A DNA stretch of 59,448 nucleotides from Nocardia neocaledoniensis (GTDB lineage Bacteria; Actinomycetota; Actinomycetes; Mycobacteriales; Mycobacteriaceae). The position numbers and the translations under genes are program-made. The DNA is taken from assembly GCF_029868625.1 (NCBI RefSeq), contig NZ_JARWOJ010000248.1:1-59448 (forward strand), written 5' to 3'. This document shows positions 15,670 to 24,733 of this stretch, in pieces; within the stretch, counting starts at the first letter, position 1; each line of letters begins with the position of its first letter. The notes beneath the pieces were generated by a model. It made no database searches. It had not been told where the DNA came from and saw nothing but the letters and a program-made list of their open reading frames with translations.

Positions 15670-18600
15670 CTACCGGCTGTCGCCCACGCCCCACACCGTG
15701 CGCGCGCGACGTAGATCCAGGATGCCCGGTGCGCCGACATCGGTCGACTGTGCCGCGATCTTCGCACGGAGTTCGGCCGGGTCGAGCGGATTCACCGTAT
15801 GCCCGGCGGCCTCGAAGCGGCGATTGCGTCGCGACTGCGCGGCGACCGCGTTGACCGGGGCGTCGTCGAAGGCACGGCCGCCCGGGTGCACGACGTGATA
15901 GGTGCAGCCGCCGCGGGACAGTCCGGTGGCCGGGTCGATCAGGTCGAACACCAGCGGCGCGTCGACGGTGATCGAGGGATGCAGCGAATTCGGCGGCTGC
16001 CAGGCCCGATACCGCACTCCGGCGACCTGTACGTCGGCCTTGTCGGTGGCCAGCAGCGGCACGGGCATGCCGTTGCAGGTCAGCACGTAGCGGTCGCGGT
16101 CGGCACCGACCACCCGCACCTGGAGCCGTTCCACCGAGGAATCGACATAGCGGGCCGTGCCCTGCCCGGTGGTCTGCTCGCCGAGGGTCAGCCAGGGTTC
16201 GATCGCGCCGCGCAGTTCCACCTCCACCTCGCCGATCACGGCGGTGCCGATGCGCGGGAACCGGAACTCGGTGAACGGATCCAGCCAGCTGGTGTCGAAG
16301 TCGATGCCGTGCGCGCGCAGGTCCGCGGCGACCTCGGCGATGTCGCGCATCAGGAAGTGCGGCAGCAGGTAGCGGCCGTGCAGGTTGGCGCCGTGGCGCA
16401 GCAGCGGCGCGCGGTAGGGCCGGTCCCAGAACATCGCGACCAGCCCGCGGACCAGCAGCGACTGCACCATGGCCATCTGGAAGTGTGGCGGCATCTCGAA
16501 GCCGCGCAGTTCGAGCAGCCCGAGCCGGCCGCGCGCGGAATCGGGGCTGTAGAGCTTGTCGATGCAGAATTCCGCGCGGTGGGTGTTGCCGGTGAGGTCG
16601 GTGAGCAGATGCCGCAGGGCACGATCGATATGCCAAGGCGCCGACTGGATCTCGGCCGGGGTGCCGTCCACGCTCGATTCGGCGGTGAGTCTGGCGATCT
16701 CGGCGAAGGCGATCTCGAGTTCGTAGAGCGCGCCCTCGCGGCCCTCGTCGGCGCGCGGCGCCTGGGAGGTCGGGCCGACGAAACGTCCGGCGAACAGGTA
16801 CGACAGCGCCGGGTGCCGCTGCCAGTAGGTGAGCATCGAGACCAGCAGGTCGGGGCGCCGCAGCAGCGGTGAGCGTGCGGGGGTCACCCCGCCGAGCGTG
16901 ATGTGGTTGCCGCCGCCGGTGCCGCCGTGCGTGCCGTCCACGTCGAAGGATTCGGTGCTCAGGCGGGCCAGCCTCGCCTGCTCGTAGAGGGTGCCCAGCA
17001 CTTCGGACTGCTCGGCGAACGAGCTGGTCGGCATGATGTTGACCTCGATCACGCCCGGGTCAGGAGTCACCGAGAAGGTCCGCAGCCGTGGGTCGTTCGG
17101 CGGCGCGTAACCCTCGAGGACCACCGGCTGATCCAGCGCGACCGCAGCGGCCTCGACCCTGGCGACGAGGTCGAGGAAGTCGTCGAGCTCGGCAACCGGC
17201 GGCAAGAACACGTGCAAGCGGCCGGCCCGCACCTCGGCGACCAACGCGGTCGTGGGCGTGAAGTCCGCCGATTCGAGCACCGCCGACGGTTCCTCGCGCG
17301 GCAGCCGCAGCGGTCCCTGGAACAGCGGATCGGCGTCCGGAACGGGTGGTGGGGAGTGCCACGACACAGAGTTCAGCGGAAGCCGCAGGCCCGCAGGCGA
17401 ATCCCCGTCGGCGAGCACGATCCGGCCCGGCCCCTCGCCATCGCGTCCGCGCCGCAGCTGCCAATCCGCGCTGGCCCAGCCCGCGCCGTCGGCACGGCGG
17501 TGAATCGGCAGCACGTAGGCGGCCGGCTCGGTGACGGGTTCTTCGAGCCGGTCCAGCAGTGTCCGGCGGGCCTGTGGCGAGTCATCGGCCGGGTCGAGAT
17601 CGTATGCCGGCGGTTCCCCGTGGGGCGCCGTCACTGTCGCCGCCAGCCGTGCCAGCGGATCCTCGAAGGCGGGCCGCACCTGCCCGTCGGGCAGTCCCAA
17701 CGATTCCGCGACCCGCGCGATCAGCGCACGCGCCGCGTCCGTGTCGGCCGCGGGCACCCGGTCGGGCGCCACCGCCGCCGAATTCTGCGGCTGTGCCCGC
17801 GCGGGCTGCACCGCCGCCGCAGCGGCGGCGGCCTTTCCACCCAGGCCCACCATGGCAAGCATCCTCGCCGTCAGGCCGCCGAACCACGTCGACTTCGCAG
17901 CGGGCTCCACGACCGGCTCCGGGTGGCCGGCTTCGGCTGAGACGACGACCCCGCCGGAACCAGCCACTTGCCCGGGCCGACCCGCTTCGGCTGACGCAGT
18001 GACCTCGCCTGGACCGAAGTCCTGCTCCGGTCGGGCGACGCCGAGCGGCACGGCGATCTCGCCGGGGTCGCCGACCGGGCCGTCCGCCGCCACGGCGGGT
18101 TCCACCGCCGCTTCGTCAGCGTGCGGGGCAGGCGGCGGGGAGCCGAATGGTCCGACCGGCTGGGTGCCGGTCTCGCCTGGTAGAGCCACGACCTCGGCAG
18201 CCTGCGACGTGGCGGGCTGCGCCTCGGTGAGCTGAACGTCAGCGGACGGAGCGACGTGTGGTGTGCCGTGTTCACCGCTGGAGGCAGGGGTGTCGGTGGT
18301 CGGCTCGACGGCGGGCTCATCGAGCATGCCGCCCGAGGGCGGCGAGTCGGCGGGGCCGGTCTCCGGCAGGTGGGGACGGCCCACCGGCGTCCACGGGTTG
18401 GTGAGCAGGTCTTGCCTGGTCCAGACGGGTTCGCCGTCGGCGCGCCAGGCGATGGCGATCTCCCAGCGCGGCAGGGGTTCTCCGGGGTACCACTTGCCCT
18501 GGCGGTATTGGACGAGGCCGGTGGGGGCGTAGATGGCGCGGAGTCGGTCGGCGAGGTCGACGGCGCGTTCGCGTTTGTGGGGGCCGTCGGCGGCGGTGGT

Positions 18601-19662
18601 CCACTGGGCGCTCATCTGGTCGTCGATGGAGACGAAGGTGGGTTCGCCGCCCATGGTGAGGCCGACGTCGGCGGCGGCCATCCGCTTGTCGATGGCGGCG
18701 CCGGAGGCGGTGATCCGGTCCCATTGGGAATCGGTGTAGGGCAGGGTGACTCGCGGGTCCTCGTGCACCCGGCGCACCACATTGCTGAATTCGAGGGTCG
18801 CCTCGGTGATCCCGGTGGCGCCGGTGATGGGGGCGGCCGCGCCGGGATGCGGGGTCGCGGCGAGCGGGATGTGTCCCTCCCCGGCGAACAGTCCCGAGGT
18901 GGGGTCCATGCCGATCCAGCCCGCGCCGGGGATATAGACCTCGGTCCACGCGTGCAGGTCGGTGAAGTCGGCGCTCGGCCCGGACGGCCCGTCCAGCGAC
19001 GGCGTGTCCGAGGTGAGCTGCACCAGGTAACCGGAGACGAACCGCGCGGCCAACCCGAGTTCGCGCAGGATGCCGACGAGCAGCCAGGCCGAATCACGGC
19101 AGGACCCCAGCCGGGTCCGCAGCGTGTGATCGGGCGTCTGCACCCCCGGCTCCATCCGCACCGTGTAGTCCACCGTGCTCCGCAGCGCGTAGTTGAGTTC
19201 GACCAGGTAGTCGATGACGCGGATGCGCCCGTGCGGCCCGTGCACCCGCACCCAGTCGCGCAGCAACTCCCCTGGCCCCGAACCCGGTTCGCCCTCGTCG
19301 ACCGGTCGCAGATACGGCTCCAGGTCGGTGGCCAGCGCCTCGGGGTAGGCGAACGGGAAGTGCTCGGCGTAATCCTCGACGAAGAAGTCGAACGGGTTGA
19401 CCACCTCGAGATCGGCGATCAACCCGACGGTGATGGACAACTCATCGGTCGGCTCCGGAAAGACGAGGCGCGCAACGAAATTGCCGAACGCGTCCTGCTG
19501 CCAGTTCACGAAGTGCGCGGCCGGGGTGACCTGGAGCGAGTAGGCCTCGATCGGGGTCCGCGAGTGCGGGGCAGGCCGCAGCCGCACCTCGTGCGGATGC
19601 ACCTCGACGAGACGATCGAAGGAGTACGCGGTCCGGTGTTCGAGCGACACCTTGATGCCCAT
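15670..19662 (-). CDS. Transglutaminase-DUF2126 (putative amidoligase) fusion protein
   Basis: 1330 residues, the first gene of the leftward operon. Residues 1-300 are a transglutaminase-like domain with catalytic C188 (RLGSCRDSAW), H237 (DLHAWTEVYI) and D253 (GMDPTSG). The remainder is DUF2126, a predicted amidoligase; the segment IEVNIMPTSSFAEQ and the motif DGTHGGTGGGNHITLGG near the C-terminal third are its hallmark. Between about residues 430 and 640 lies a Pro/Ala/Glu-rich disordered insert that ordinary family members lack. The family is known from comparative genomics to cluster with ATP-grasp/alpha-E and transglutaminase genes, but no product has been established to my knowledge. A perfect palindrome lies 1 nt before the start codon. 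Confidence 0.85.
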   Translation of the reverse strand: MGIKVSLEHRTAYSFDRLVEVHPHEVRLRPAPHSRTPIEAYSLQVTPAAHFVNWQQDAFGNFVARLVFPEPTDELSITVGLIADLEVVNPFDFFVEDYAEHFPFAYPEALATDLEPYLRPVDEGEPGSGPGELLRDWVRVHGPHGRIRVIDYLVELNYALRSTVDYTVRMEPGVQTPDHTLRTRLGSCRDSAWLLVGILRELGLAARFVSGYLVQLTSDTPSLDGPSGPSADFTDLHAWTEVYIPGAGWIGMDPTSGLFAGEGHIPLAATPHPGAAAPITGATGITEATLEFSNVVRRVHEDPRVTLPYTDSQWDRITASGAAIDKRMAAADVGLTMGGEPTFVSIDDQMSAQWTTAADGPHKRERAVDLADRLRAIYAPTGLVQYRQGKWYPGEPLPRWEIAIAWRADGEPVWTRQDLLTNPWTPVGRPHLPETGPADSPPSGGMLDEPAVEPTTDTPASSGEHGTPHVAPSADVQLTEAQPATSQAAEVVALPGETGTQPVGPFGSPPPAPHADEAAVEPAVAADGPVGDPGEIAVPLGVARPEQDFGPGEVTASAEAGRPGQVAGSGGVVVSAEAGHPEPVVEPAAKSTWFGGLTARMLAMVGLGGKAAAAAAAVQPARAQPQNSAAVAPDRVPAADTDAARALIARVAESLGLPDGQVRPAFEDPLARLAATVTAPHGEPPAYDLDPADDSPQARRTLLDRLEEPVTEPAAYVLPIHRRADGAGWASADWQLRRGRDGEGPGRIVLADGDSPAGLRLPLNSVSWHSPPPVPDADPLFQGPLRLPREEPSAVLESADFTPTTALVAEVRAGRLHVFLPPVAELDDFLDLVARVEAAAVALDQPVVLEGYAPPNDPRLRTFSVTPDPGVIEVNIMPTSSFAEQSEVLGTLYEQARLARLSTESFDVDGTHGGTGGGNHITLGGVTPARSPLLRRPDLLVSMLTYWQRHPALSYLFAGRFVGPTSQAPRADEGREGALYELEIAFAEIARLTAESSVDGTPAEIQSAPWHIDRALRHLLTDLTGNTHRAEFCIDKLYSPDSARGRLGLLELRGFEMPPHFQMAMVQSLLVRGLVAMFWDRPYRAPLLRHGANLHGRYLLPHFLMRDIAEVAADLRAHGIDFDTSWLDPFTEFRFPRIGTAVIGEVEVELRGAIEPWLTLGEQTTGQGTARYVDSSVERLQVRVVGADRDRYVLTCNGMPVPLLATDKADVQVAGVRYRAWQPPNSLHPSITVDAPLVFDLIDPATGLSRGGCTYHVVHPGGRAFDDAPVNAVAAQSRRNRRFEAAGHTVNPLDPAELRAKIAAQSTDVGAPGILDLRRARTVWGVGDSR

Positions 19663-19663
19663 G

Positions 19664-19676
19664 GGTCAAGTTGACC
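19664..19676. promoter_or_regulatory. Palindrome immediately before the amidoligase operon
   Basis: GGTCAAGTTGACC is a perfect palindrome (6-bp arms, central G) ending 1 nt before the ATG at 19662, within a 107-bp divergent intergenic region. A site here would overlap the 5' end of the mRNA or the promoter and could control the four-gene operon. The regulator is unknown. Confidence 0.45.
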
Positions 19677-19757
19677 ACAGGCCACCCGCCCCGGGCGTGC
19701 CGATGAATCGGGCGTTTCCCGACGGGCATCATGTCGAAACCCGCAGGCAACACACCG

Positions 19758-19769
19758 TAGGCTGGACCG
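19758..19769 (+). promoter_or_regulatory. -10 box for leaderless transcript of the 213-aa protein gene
   Basis: TAGGCT (19758-19763) fits TANNNT and ends 6 nt before the GTG start at 19770; no Shine-Dalgarno sequence is present in this gap. Confidence 0.5.
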
Positions 19770-20411
19770 GTGAGCTATGACCACATCCTCTTGCCGTCCG
19801 GCGTCGCCACCTCCGTCGACGAGGTGGACGCGTACCTGGCCAGTCAGGAAGGTCAGCCGGAGTCCGCGGAGATCGCGCAGATCGCGGCGGTGCTGAATGG
19901 CCGCAACGGCGAACTGCCGGTGGACGACACGTTTCTCAGCGTGGAATCGGTCGGCGGCGCGACCGGGACCACGCTCTACGTCCCGTCGCCGTACGACGCC
20001 GTCGGTTTCGTCCGCAACCTGCTCTTCGACCTCGCCACCCCGCGCGGCTACGCCATCTACGATCCGCAGCTGAGCTGGCTGATCGATCCCCAGGGTCACA
20101 TCCCGATCCGCGTCACCCACGGCGGCGCGGGTGAGTTCCCCTATCTCACCGAGGAATTGGCGCATCGTTGGGTCGCAGGCCTGGCCGACCCCAATCCGTA
20201 CCTGATCGTCGAACGCGGCGAGCAGCGCTACATCCAGACCTACCGCGATCCCGACGGCGGCTACATCCTCGAGTACCGCGACGGTTCACCCAAGCAGCAC
20301 TTCGGCACCAGCAGCGACGACCCGGCCCAGGTCGCCAGGGTGATCTGGGACTGGGCCACCGAGCAGCCCGACGCGGGGGCCGAACTCGCCTGGGACCGGG
20401 TGAAGCTCTAG
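19770..20411 (+). CDS. Hypothetical protein, 213 aa
   Basis: I do not recognise a named family. The protein is acidic, soluble and has no signal peptide or membrane segment. The middle contains [20 protein letters not shown], and the C-terminal half alternates short strands ([20 protein letters not shown], then YILEYRDGS), a pattern seen in several immunity-protein-like and phage-defence-neutral small folds, which is only a loose resemblance. It is divergent from the amidoligase operon by 107 bp and its stop overlaps the recR stop by 4 bp on the opposite strand. The GTG start is supported by a -10 box 6 nt upstream. Confidence 0.75.
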   Translation: MSYDHILLPSGVATSVDEVDAYLASQEGQPESAEIAQIAAVLNGRNGELPVDDTFLSVESVGGATGTTLYVPSPYDAVGFVRNLLFDLATPRGYAIYDPQLSWLIDPQGHIPIRVTHGGAGEFPYLTEELAHRWVAGLADPNPYLIVERGEQRYIQTYRDPDGGYILEYRDGSPKQHFGTSSDDPAQVARVIWDWATEQPDAGAELAWDRVKL

Positions 20412-21016
20412 AGCGCGCGGCGCCCCGACAGCGCGCGACCCAGCGTCAGCTCGTCGGCGAACTCCAGGTCACCGCCCATCGGCAGGCCGGACGCCAGCCG
20501 GGTGACGGTGAGCCCGGGGAAATCGCGCAGCATGCGCACCAGGTAGGTGGCCGTCGCCTCGCCCTCGGTGTTCGGGTCGGTCGCGATGATCACCTCGCTC
20601 ACGTCGACGCCGTCGTCCTGGTTGCCGATGCGGGTCAGCAATTCCCTGATCCGCAGCTGATCGGGACCGACGCCACTGAGCGGATCGAGCGCACCGCCGA
20701 GCACGTGGTAGCGACCACGGAACTCGCGGGTGCGCTCGATCGCCTGCACGTCCTTGGGTTCCTCGACCACACAGATCATGGTGCGATCGCGGCGCGGGTC
20801 GGCACAGATCCGGCACAGTTCGCCGTCGGCGACGGTGCCGCACGAGACACAGAACTGCACGCCGTCGCGCACCTTCTGCAGGGCCGCCTGCAACCGGTCG
20901 ATCTCCGGCGGCTCCACCTGCAGCAGGTGGAAGGCGATGCGCTGCGCGCTCTTCGGACCGACGCCGGGCAGCTTGCCCAGCTCGTCGATCAGATCCTGAA
21001 CCGGCCCCTCATACAT
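20408..21016 (-). CDS. recR: Recombination mediator protein RecR
   Basis: 202 residues, normal for RecR. It works with RecO and RecF to load RecA on gapped DNA. Visible parts are an N-terminal helix-hairpin-helix ([20 protein letters not shown], residues 13-32), a C4 zinc finger (C56, C59, C68, C71), and a Toprim domain from about residue 79 ([10 protein letters not shown] through [14 protein letters not shown]). The ATG overlaps the last base of the ybaB stop (TGATG), so translation is coupled. The pair matches Rv3715c-Rv3716c. In many bacteria dnaX directly precedes ybaB-recR; here dnaX is about 29 kb away. Confidence 0.97.
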   Translation of the reverse strand: MYEGPVQDLIDELGKLPGVGPKSAQRIAFHLLQVEPPEIDRLQAALQKVRDGVQFCVSCGTVADGELCRICADPRRDRTMICVVEEPKDVQAIERTREFRGRYHVLGGALDPLSGVGPDQLRIRELLTRIGNQDDGVDVSEVIIATDPNTEGEATATYLVRMLRDFPGLTVTRLASGLPMGGDLEFADELTLGRALSGRRAL

Positions 21017-21366
21017 CAGAAATCAGGCAGACCGGGCATCGAGCCGCCGCCGAGGCCCTGCGAGAGCGGGCCCAGCCGCTCGGCGGCCAGCTTCTGCGCG
21101 TTGGCCATGGCGTCGTTGATCGCGCCGATCACCAGGTCCTGCAGCCCGTCGACATCGGACGGGTCGACGACCTTCGGATCGATGGTCAGCGACTGCACCT
21201 CGCCGCTCACCTTGATGGTGGCCTGGACCAGACCACCACCGGCCTGACCTTGCACTTCGGACTCGGCGAGCTCGGCCTGCGCCTGCATCACCGCTTGCTG
21301 CATCTGCTGAGCCTGGGCCAGCAGGGCCTGCATATCGAACTGACCGCCATCGGGTTGCACCAGCAC
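21016..21366 (-). CDS. ybaB: YbaB/EbfC family nucleoid-associated protein
   Basis: 116 residues. The long N-terminal helix ([20 protein letters not shown]) and the central strands ([20 protein letters not shown]) are characteristic of this dimeric DNA-binding family, which helps organise the nucleoid and is nearly always encoded next to recR. The C-terminus is a short Gly/Pro tail. Start is GTG at 21366; an alternative internal ATG (MQALLAQ, codon 12) would also give a family-length protein. Its exact biochemical role is not settled in actinobacteria. Confidence 0.93.
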   Translation of the reverse strand: MLVQPDGGQFDMQALLAQAQQMQQAVMQAQAELAESEVQGQAGGGLVQATIKVSGEVQSLTIDPKVVDPSDVDGLQDLVIGAINDAMANAQKLAAERLGPLSQGLGGGSMPGLPDF

Positions 21367-21535
21367 GTCCTCTCAGAAGTTTCGTCCGCGTCAAGCGTAG
21401 TCCTCACGCGCCGCCGGGATACTCCCACACCCGGGGCGGCGGCGGCGCGTACCGACGAGGCCGTTATCCGTGATCCGCCTGGTAACAGCTTGATTGCTGA
21501 CTCGCCGGACCGGATCGGGCAGTGGCTGCCCCGCT

Positions 21536-21579
21536 TAGGATCGGACGGGGTCGGAACCGGGTACAGCAACCGTAGGGAG
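21536..21579 (+). promoter_or_regulatory. Promoter and RBS of the small secreted protein gene
   Basis: TAGGAT (21536-21541) fits the -10 consensus and AGGGAG (21574-21579) gives a Shine-Dalgarno sequence 5 nt before the ATG at 21585. A transcript would have a leader of about 37 nt. The remaining part of the 218-bp divergent gap with ybaB shows nothing else I can name. Confidence 0.45.
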
Positions 21580-21584
21580 AACAG

Positions 21585-22139
21585 ATGAAGGCTCACCGCA
21601 CTTCGCTCGTCGCTGCCTCCGTCGCCGCGACGGCCCTGGCGGTTCTCGCCCCGACGGCATCGGCCGAACCGGTCGCCGACTACGGGGGCGGCTGCGTGGT
21701 CGATCCGGGCAATTCGGCAGCGACACTGGATTCGCTGCGGTTTCGCTGCAGCGTCACCCAGCAGGATCAGATCTACCGCGACGCGCAGGCGGGCGCGGTG
21801 CCGTCCGGAGTCACCAACGGCTGGGTGACCCGCCCGCCGCAGTTCGCGCCGACGGCCTCGGCCCTGTGGATCGGCAAGGTGTTCCGCACCGGCCCCGACG
21901 GAGGCAGCCTGACCAACCGCGTCACCGGCGCCGGAATCGAGGCGTTCCCGGCCGACGTCTACCGCGCGCCCTCGATCCTCGACGGCGGGCCCGCCTGGGC
22001 ACTGAACTACGCACCGTCGCCGACGCCGCAGGTCTACGACGAGATCCGTGAGATCGCGCCGGGCGTCTGGTTCGGCTATTCGTGGTGGCGCGCGGACGGG
22101 TGGCCGCTGCTCGCGGCGTTCGTGCTTGCCCCGGCCTGA
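21585..22139 (+). CDS. Small secreted protein of unknown function
   Basis: 184 residues with a clear Sec signal peptide: basic MKAHR, hydrophobic Ala/Val/Leu core, and a predicted cut after TASA at residue 27. The mature part has two cysteines (in GGGCVVD and FRCSVTQ) that could form a disulfide, and a Trp/Tyr-rich C-terminus (WFGYSWWRADGWPLL). No catalytic motif is evident. Proteins of this type are common in Nocardia-like genomes and unstudied. It ends 1 nt before the convergent ROK gene stop. Confidence 0.8.
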   Translation: MKAHRTSLVAASVAATALAVLAPTASAEPVADYGGGCVVDPGNSAATLDSLRFRCSVTQQDQIYRDAQAGAVPSGVTNGWVTRPPQFAPTASALWIGKVFRTGPDGGSLTNRVTGAGIEAFPADVYRAPSILDGGPAWALNYAPSPTPQVYDEIREIAPGVWFGYSWWRADGWPLLAAFVLAPA

Positions 22140-22140
22140 G

Positions 22141-23292
22141 TCAGAGCAGCGCGAGGACGTCGTCGAAGGCGGCCTCGGCGGCGCCGAGCAGTTTGGAATC
22201 CGCACCGAGGCGTGACTTCTCGATCCGCACGCCGCCGATCGCCCGGCTCACCATGCTGCGCCGGCGGACCTCCTCGGCGACTCCGGCGACGGCGGCGTCG
22301 GGCAGCGCGGTGAACAGGTCACCGAGGACCAGCAGTTCCGGGCCGAGGATATTGACGACATTGACCAGGCCGAGCGTCAGCCACTCCAGATAATCGGCGA
22401 GCGCGGGCCCGCCGTCGCCGGGCAGGGCACGCAGCTCCGCGACGATGGCGCCGCGCGGGCCGTGCTCGGACCGGCCGAGCGCGCGGCACAGCGCGGCCTC
22501 GCCGACCTCGGTCTCCCAGCAGCCGGTATTGCCGCAGTGACAGGGCCTGCCGTCGGGTCGCACCGTCATGTGCCCGATCTCACCGAGGTACCCGGCGGCG
22601 CCGCGCAGCAGCGTGCCCTGGGAGATGAGGCCGCCGCCGACGCCCACGTCGGCGGAGACGAAGACGGTGTCGCCCGCCCCGCGTCCAGCGCCGCGCGCGT
22701 ATTCGGCGAGGGCGCCGAGTTCGGCGTCGTTGCCGACCACGACCGGGATGCCGAGCACGCCGGTCAGCCGCGAGCCGAGCGCCACGTCGGTCCAGTCGAG
22801 GTTCGCGGCGTCGTGCACCAGGCCGTCCGCGCGGCGCACGACACCGGGTACCGACACTCCGGCCGCCACCGGGCGCAGCCCGAGATCCGCGGCGAGCAGC
22901 GTGGCCGACTCGGCGATGTGGGTGATCACTTCGGCCGGTTGCCGTTGCCGCCCATGCAGATTCCAGCTGTTGCGGCCCAGGATCTGCCCGCCGAAGCCGA
23001 CCAGCGCGATGCCCGCGTGCTCGACCTGCACGTCCACCGCCAGCACCACCGCAGCCTGTGGCTGCGGCAGGACAAGCAGCGAGGGGCGACCGGCCCCGCG
23101 CGCCAGCCGCGGCACCCGCTCCTCCACCAGTCCGCTCTCGGCGAGCGCGTCGACGAGCATCTTGATGGTGGAGCGGTTGAGCCCGAGTTCGGTGGCCAGC
23201 GCCGCGCGGGTGGCGGGGCCGCCGATGTGCAGCAGGCGCAGGAGGCTCGACCGGTTGAAGCGGCGCACCTCGTCCGGTCGGGCGACGGTCAT
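22141..23292 (-). CDS. ROK-family transcriptional repressor (NagC/XylR type)
   Basis: 383 residues. A winged helix-turn-helix occupies about residues 15-60 (ATRAALATELGLNRSTIKMLV), followed by the ROK sugar-kinase-like domain. The zinc site uses H241 with C251, C253 and C258 in CHCGNTGCWE. The first kinase phosphate loop is degenerate (AVDVQVEHAG instead of DxGGT), as expected for a repressor that senses sugar without phosphorylating it. It is 25 bp downstream of a sugar ABC permease on the same strand, so it is probably the last gene of that operon and its own regulator, acting at the dyad at 26711-26733. Confidence 0.9.
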   Translation of the reverse strand: MTVARPDEVRRFNRSSLLRLLHIGGPATRAALATELGLNRSTIKMLVDALAESGLVEERVPRLARGAGRPSLLVLPQPQAAVVLAVDVQVEHAGIALVGFGGQILGRNSWNLHGRQRQPAEVITHIAESATLLAADLGLRPVAAGVSVPGVVRRADGLVHDAANLDWTDVALGSRLTGVLGIPVVVGNDAELGALAEYARGAGRGAGDTVFVSADVGVGGGLISQGTLLRGAAGYLGEIGHMTVRPDGRPCHCGNTGCWETEVGEAALCRALGRSEHGPRGAIVAELRALPGDGGPALADYLEWLTLGLVNVVNILGPELLVLGDLFTALPDAAVAGVAEEVRRRSMVSRAIGGVRIEKSRLGADSKLLGAAEAAFDDVLALL

Positions 23293-23317
23293 GGCCTCTT
23301 GAATACCACTGTGGCGC

Positions 23318-24733
23318 TCATCGTTGCACCACCGCCGCGCGCCGCCGGGACAGCGCGTCGACCGAGGCCGCCAGCAACAGCACGAGTCCGGTGACGATGG
23401 AGACCACCGCCGCGGGCTGTTCCAGCAGGCCGAGGCCGTTCGAGACCACCGCCAGCACCGCGCCGCCGATCACGGCGTCGGCCACCCGGCCGCGTCCGCC
23501 GAAGAGCGAGGTGCCGCCGATCACGGCCGCGCCCACCGCGAACAGCAGGGTGTTGAGCCCGCCCGCCTGTGGATCGACCGACCCGACCTTCGACGAGTAG
23601 ACGATCGCGCCGACCGCGGCGCACGCCGAGCAGATGACGAACACGCTCGCCCGCAACTGGGTCACATTGATGCCCGCCCGCCGTGCCGCTTCCGCGTTGC
23701 CGCCGACCGCGTAGATGTGGCGGCCGTAAGTGGTCCGGTTGAGCACATAGGTACCGACCACCAGCAACGCCAGCACGATCGGCACCACGTACGGCACCCC
23801 GGAGATCTCGACGAGATCGTTGGGCGAGCGGTTCACGGTGAGCGCGGCCGTCACCACCGCCGCGAAGACGGTGAGCGCCCCCACCTTCGCGAGCACCAGC
23901 GGCGTCGGCCCGGTGACCAACCCGCGCCGCCGCCGCAGGAAGTGCCCGCCCAGCGTGACCGCCGCGTAGCCGCCTGCCGCCACCACGAACAGCGCCCAGC
24001 TGCCCACCGTCGACAGGTTGCCGTTGGCGACCTTGTCGAGCACGGGCGATGAACTGATGCCGAGCACGCCGCCCTCGCCGATGAGCTGCAGGATCACGCC
24101 CTGCCAGGCCAGGAACAGCGCCAGCGTCACCACGAACGATGGCATCCCGATCTTGGCGATGAGGAAGCCGGTGATGCAGCCGATGGCCGCGCCGACACAC
24201 ACGGCCAGCAGCATCTCCACCCACGGATTCGCCGGGAACCCGATGACGGTGATCGCCACGCCGAGCAGCGACATGGCCACACCGGGCCAGATCCGCAGCA
24301 GCGCCGCCAGCACCGCGCCGAGCACGAGCAGCGCGTTGAAGACGAAGAAGACCGTTGACCCCATGCCCGCCATGAGGTTTCCGTCTTCGACGTAGTGCAT
24401 GGCCAGCACCGCGCCGGCCACACCCGACGCGGTACCCGCCGACAGATCGATCTCCCCGATCAGCAGCACGTAGACGATGCCGATCGCGATGATCGTCTGC
24501 CCGGCGCCCTGCGCGAGCAGATTGGCGATGTTGTTCAGCGAGAAGAACACGTCCGACAGCACCGAGAAGAACACGATCAGCGCGACCAGGCCCAACAACG
24601 CGGGCAGCGAACCGATCTCGCCGGCGCGCAGCCGCGCCACATAGTCGCCGAGTGCCTCCCTGGTCGACCGGGTGGTGGTGTCGATCCCGAAGTCGGTGAC
24701 GGCCGTTTCCTGCTTCTCCACCAGCTCGCTCAC
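23318..24733 (-). CDS. Sugar ABC transporter permease (XylH-like)
   Basis: 471 residues with ten or more membrane helices, longer than many family members because of a central insert (RRRRGLVTGPTP, about residue 260). The segments GEIDLSAGTASGVAGAVLAM and VGGNAEAARRAGINV are conserved in xylose/ribose-type permeases of the CUT2 class. The start overlaps the ATPase stop by 4 bp. With the adjacent ATPase and binding protein it imports a sugar, xylose-like by similarity; the exact sugar is not proven. Confidence 0.9.
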   Translation of the reverse strand: MSELVEKQETAVTDFGIDTTTRSTREALGDYVARLRAGEIGSLPALLGLVALIVFFSVLSDVFFSLNNIANLLAQGAGQTIIAIGIVYVLLIGEIDLSAGTASGVAGAVLAMHYVEDGNLMAGMGSTVFFVFNALLVLGAVLAALLRIWPGVAMSLLGVAITVIGFPANPWVEMLLAVCVGAAIGCITGFLIAKIGMPSFVVTLALFLAWQGVILQLIGEGGVLGISSSPVLDKVANGNLSTVGSWALFVVAAGGYAAVTLGGHFLRRRRGLVTGPTPLVLAKVGALTVFAAVVTAALTVNRSPNDLVEISGVPYVVPIVLALLVVGTYVLNRTTYGRHIYAVGGNAEAARRAGINVTQLRASVFVICSACAAVGAIVYSSKVGSVDPQAGGLNTLLFAVGAAVIGGTSLFGGRGRVADAVIGGAVLAVVSNGLGLLEQPAAVVSIVTGLVLLLAASVDALSRRRAAVVQR

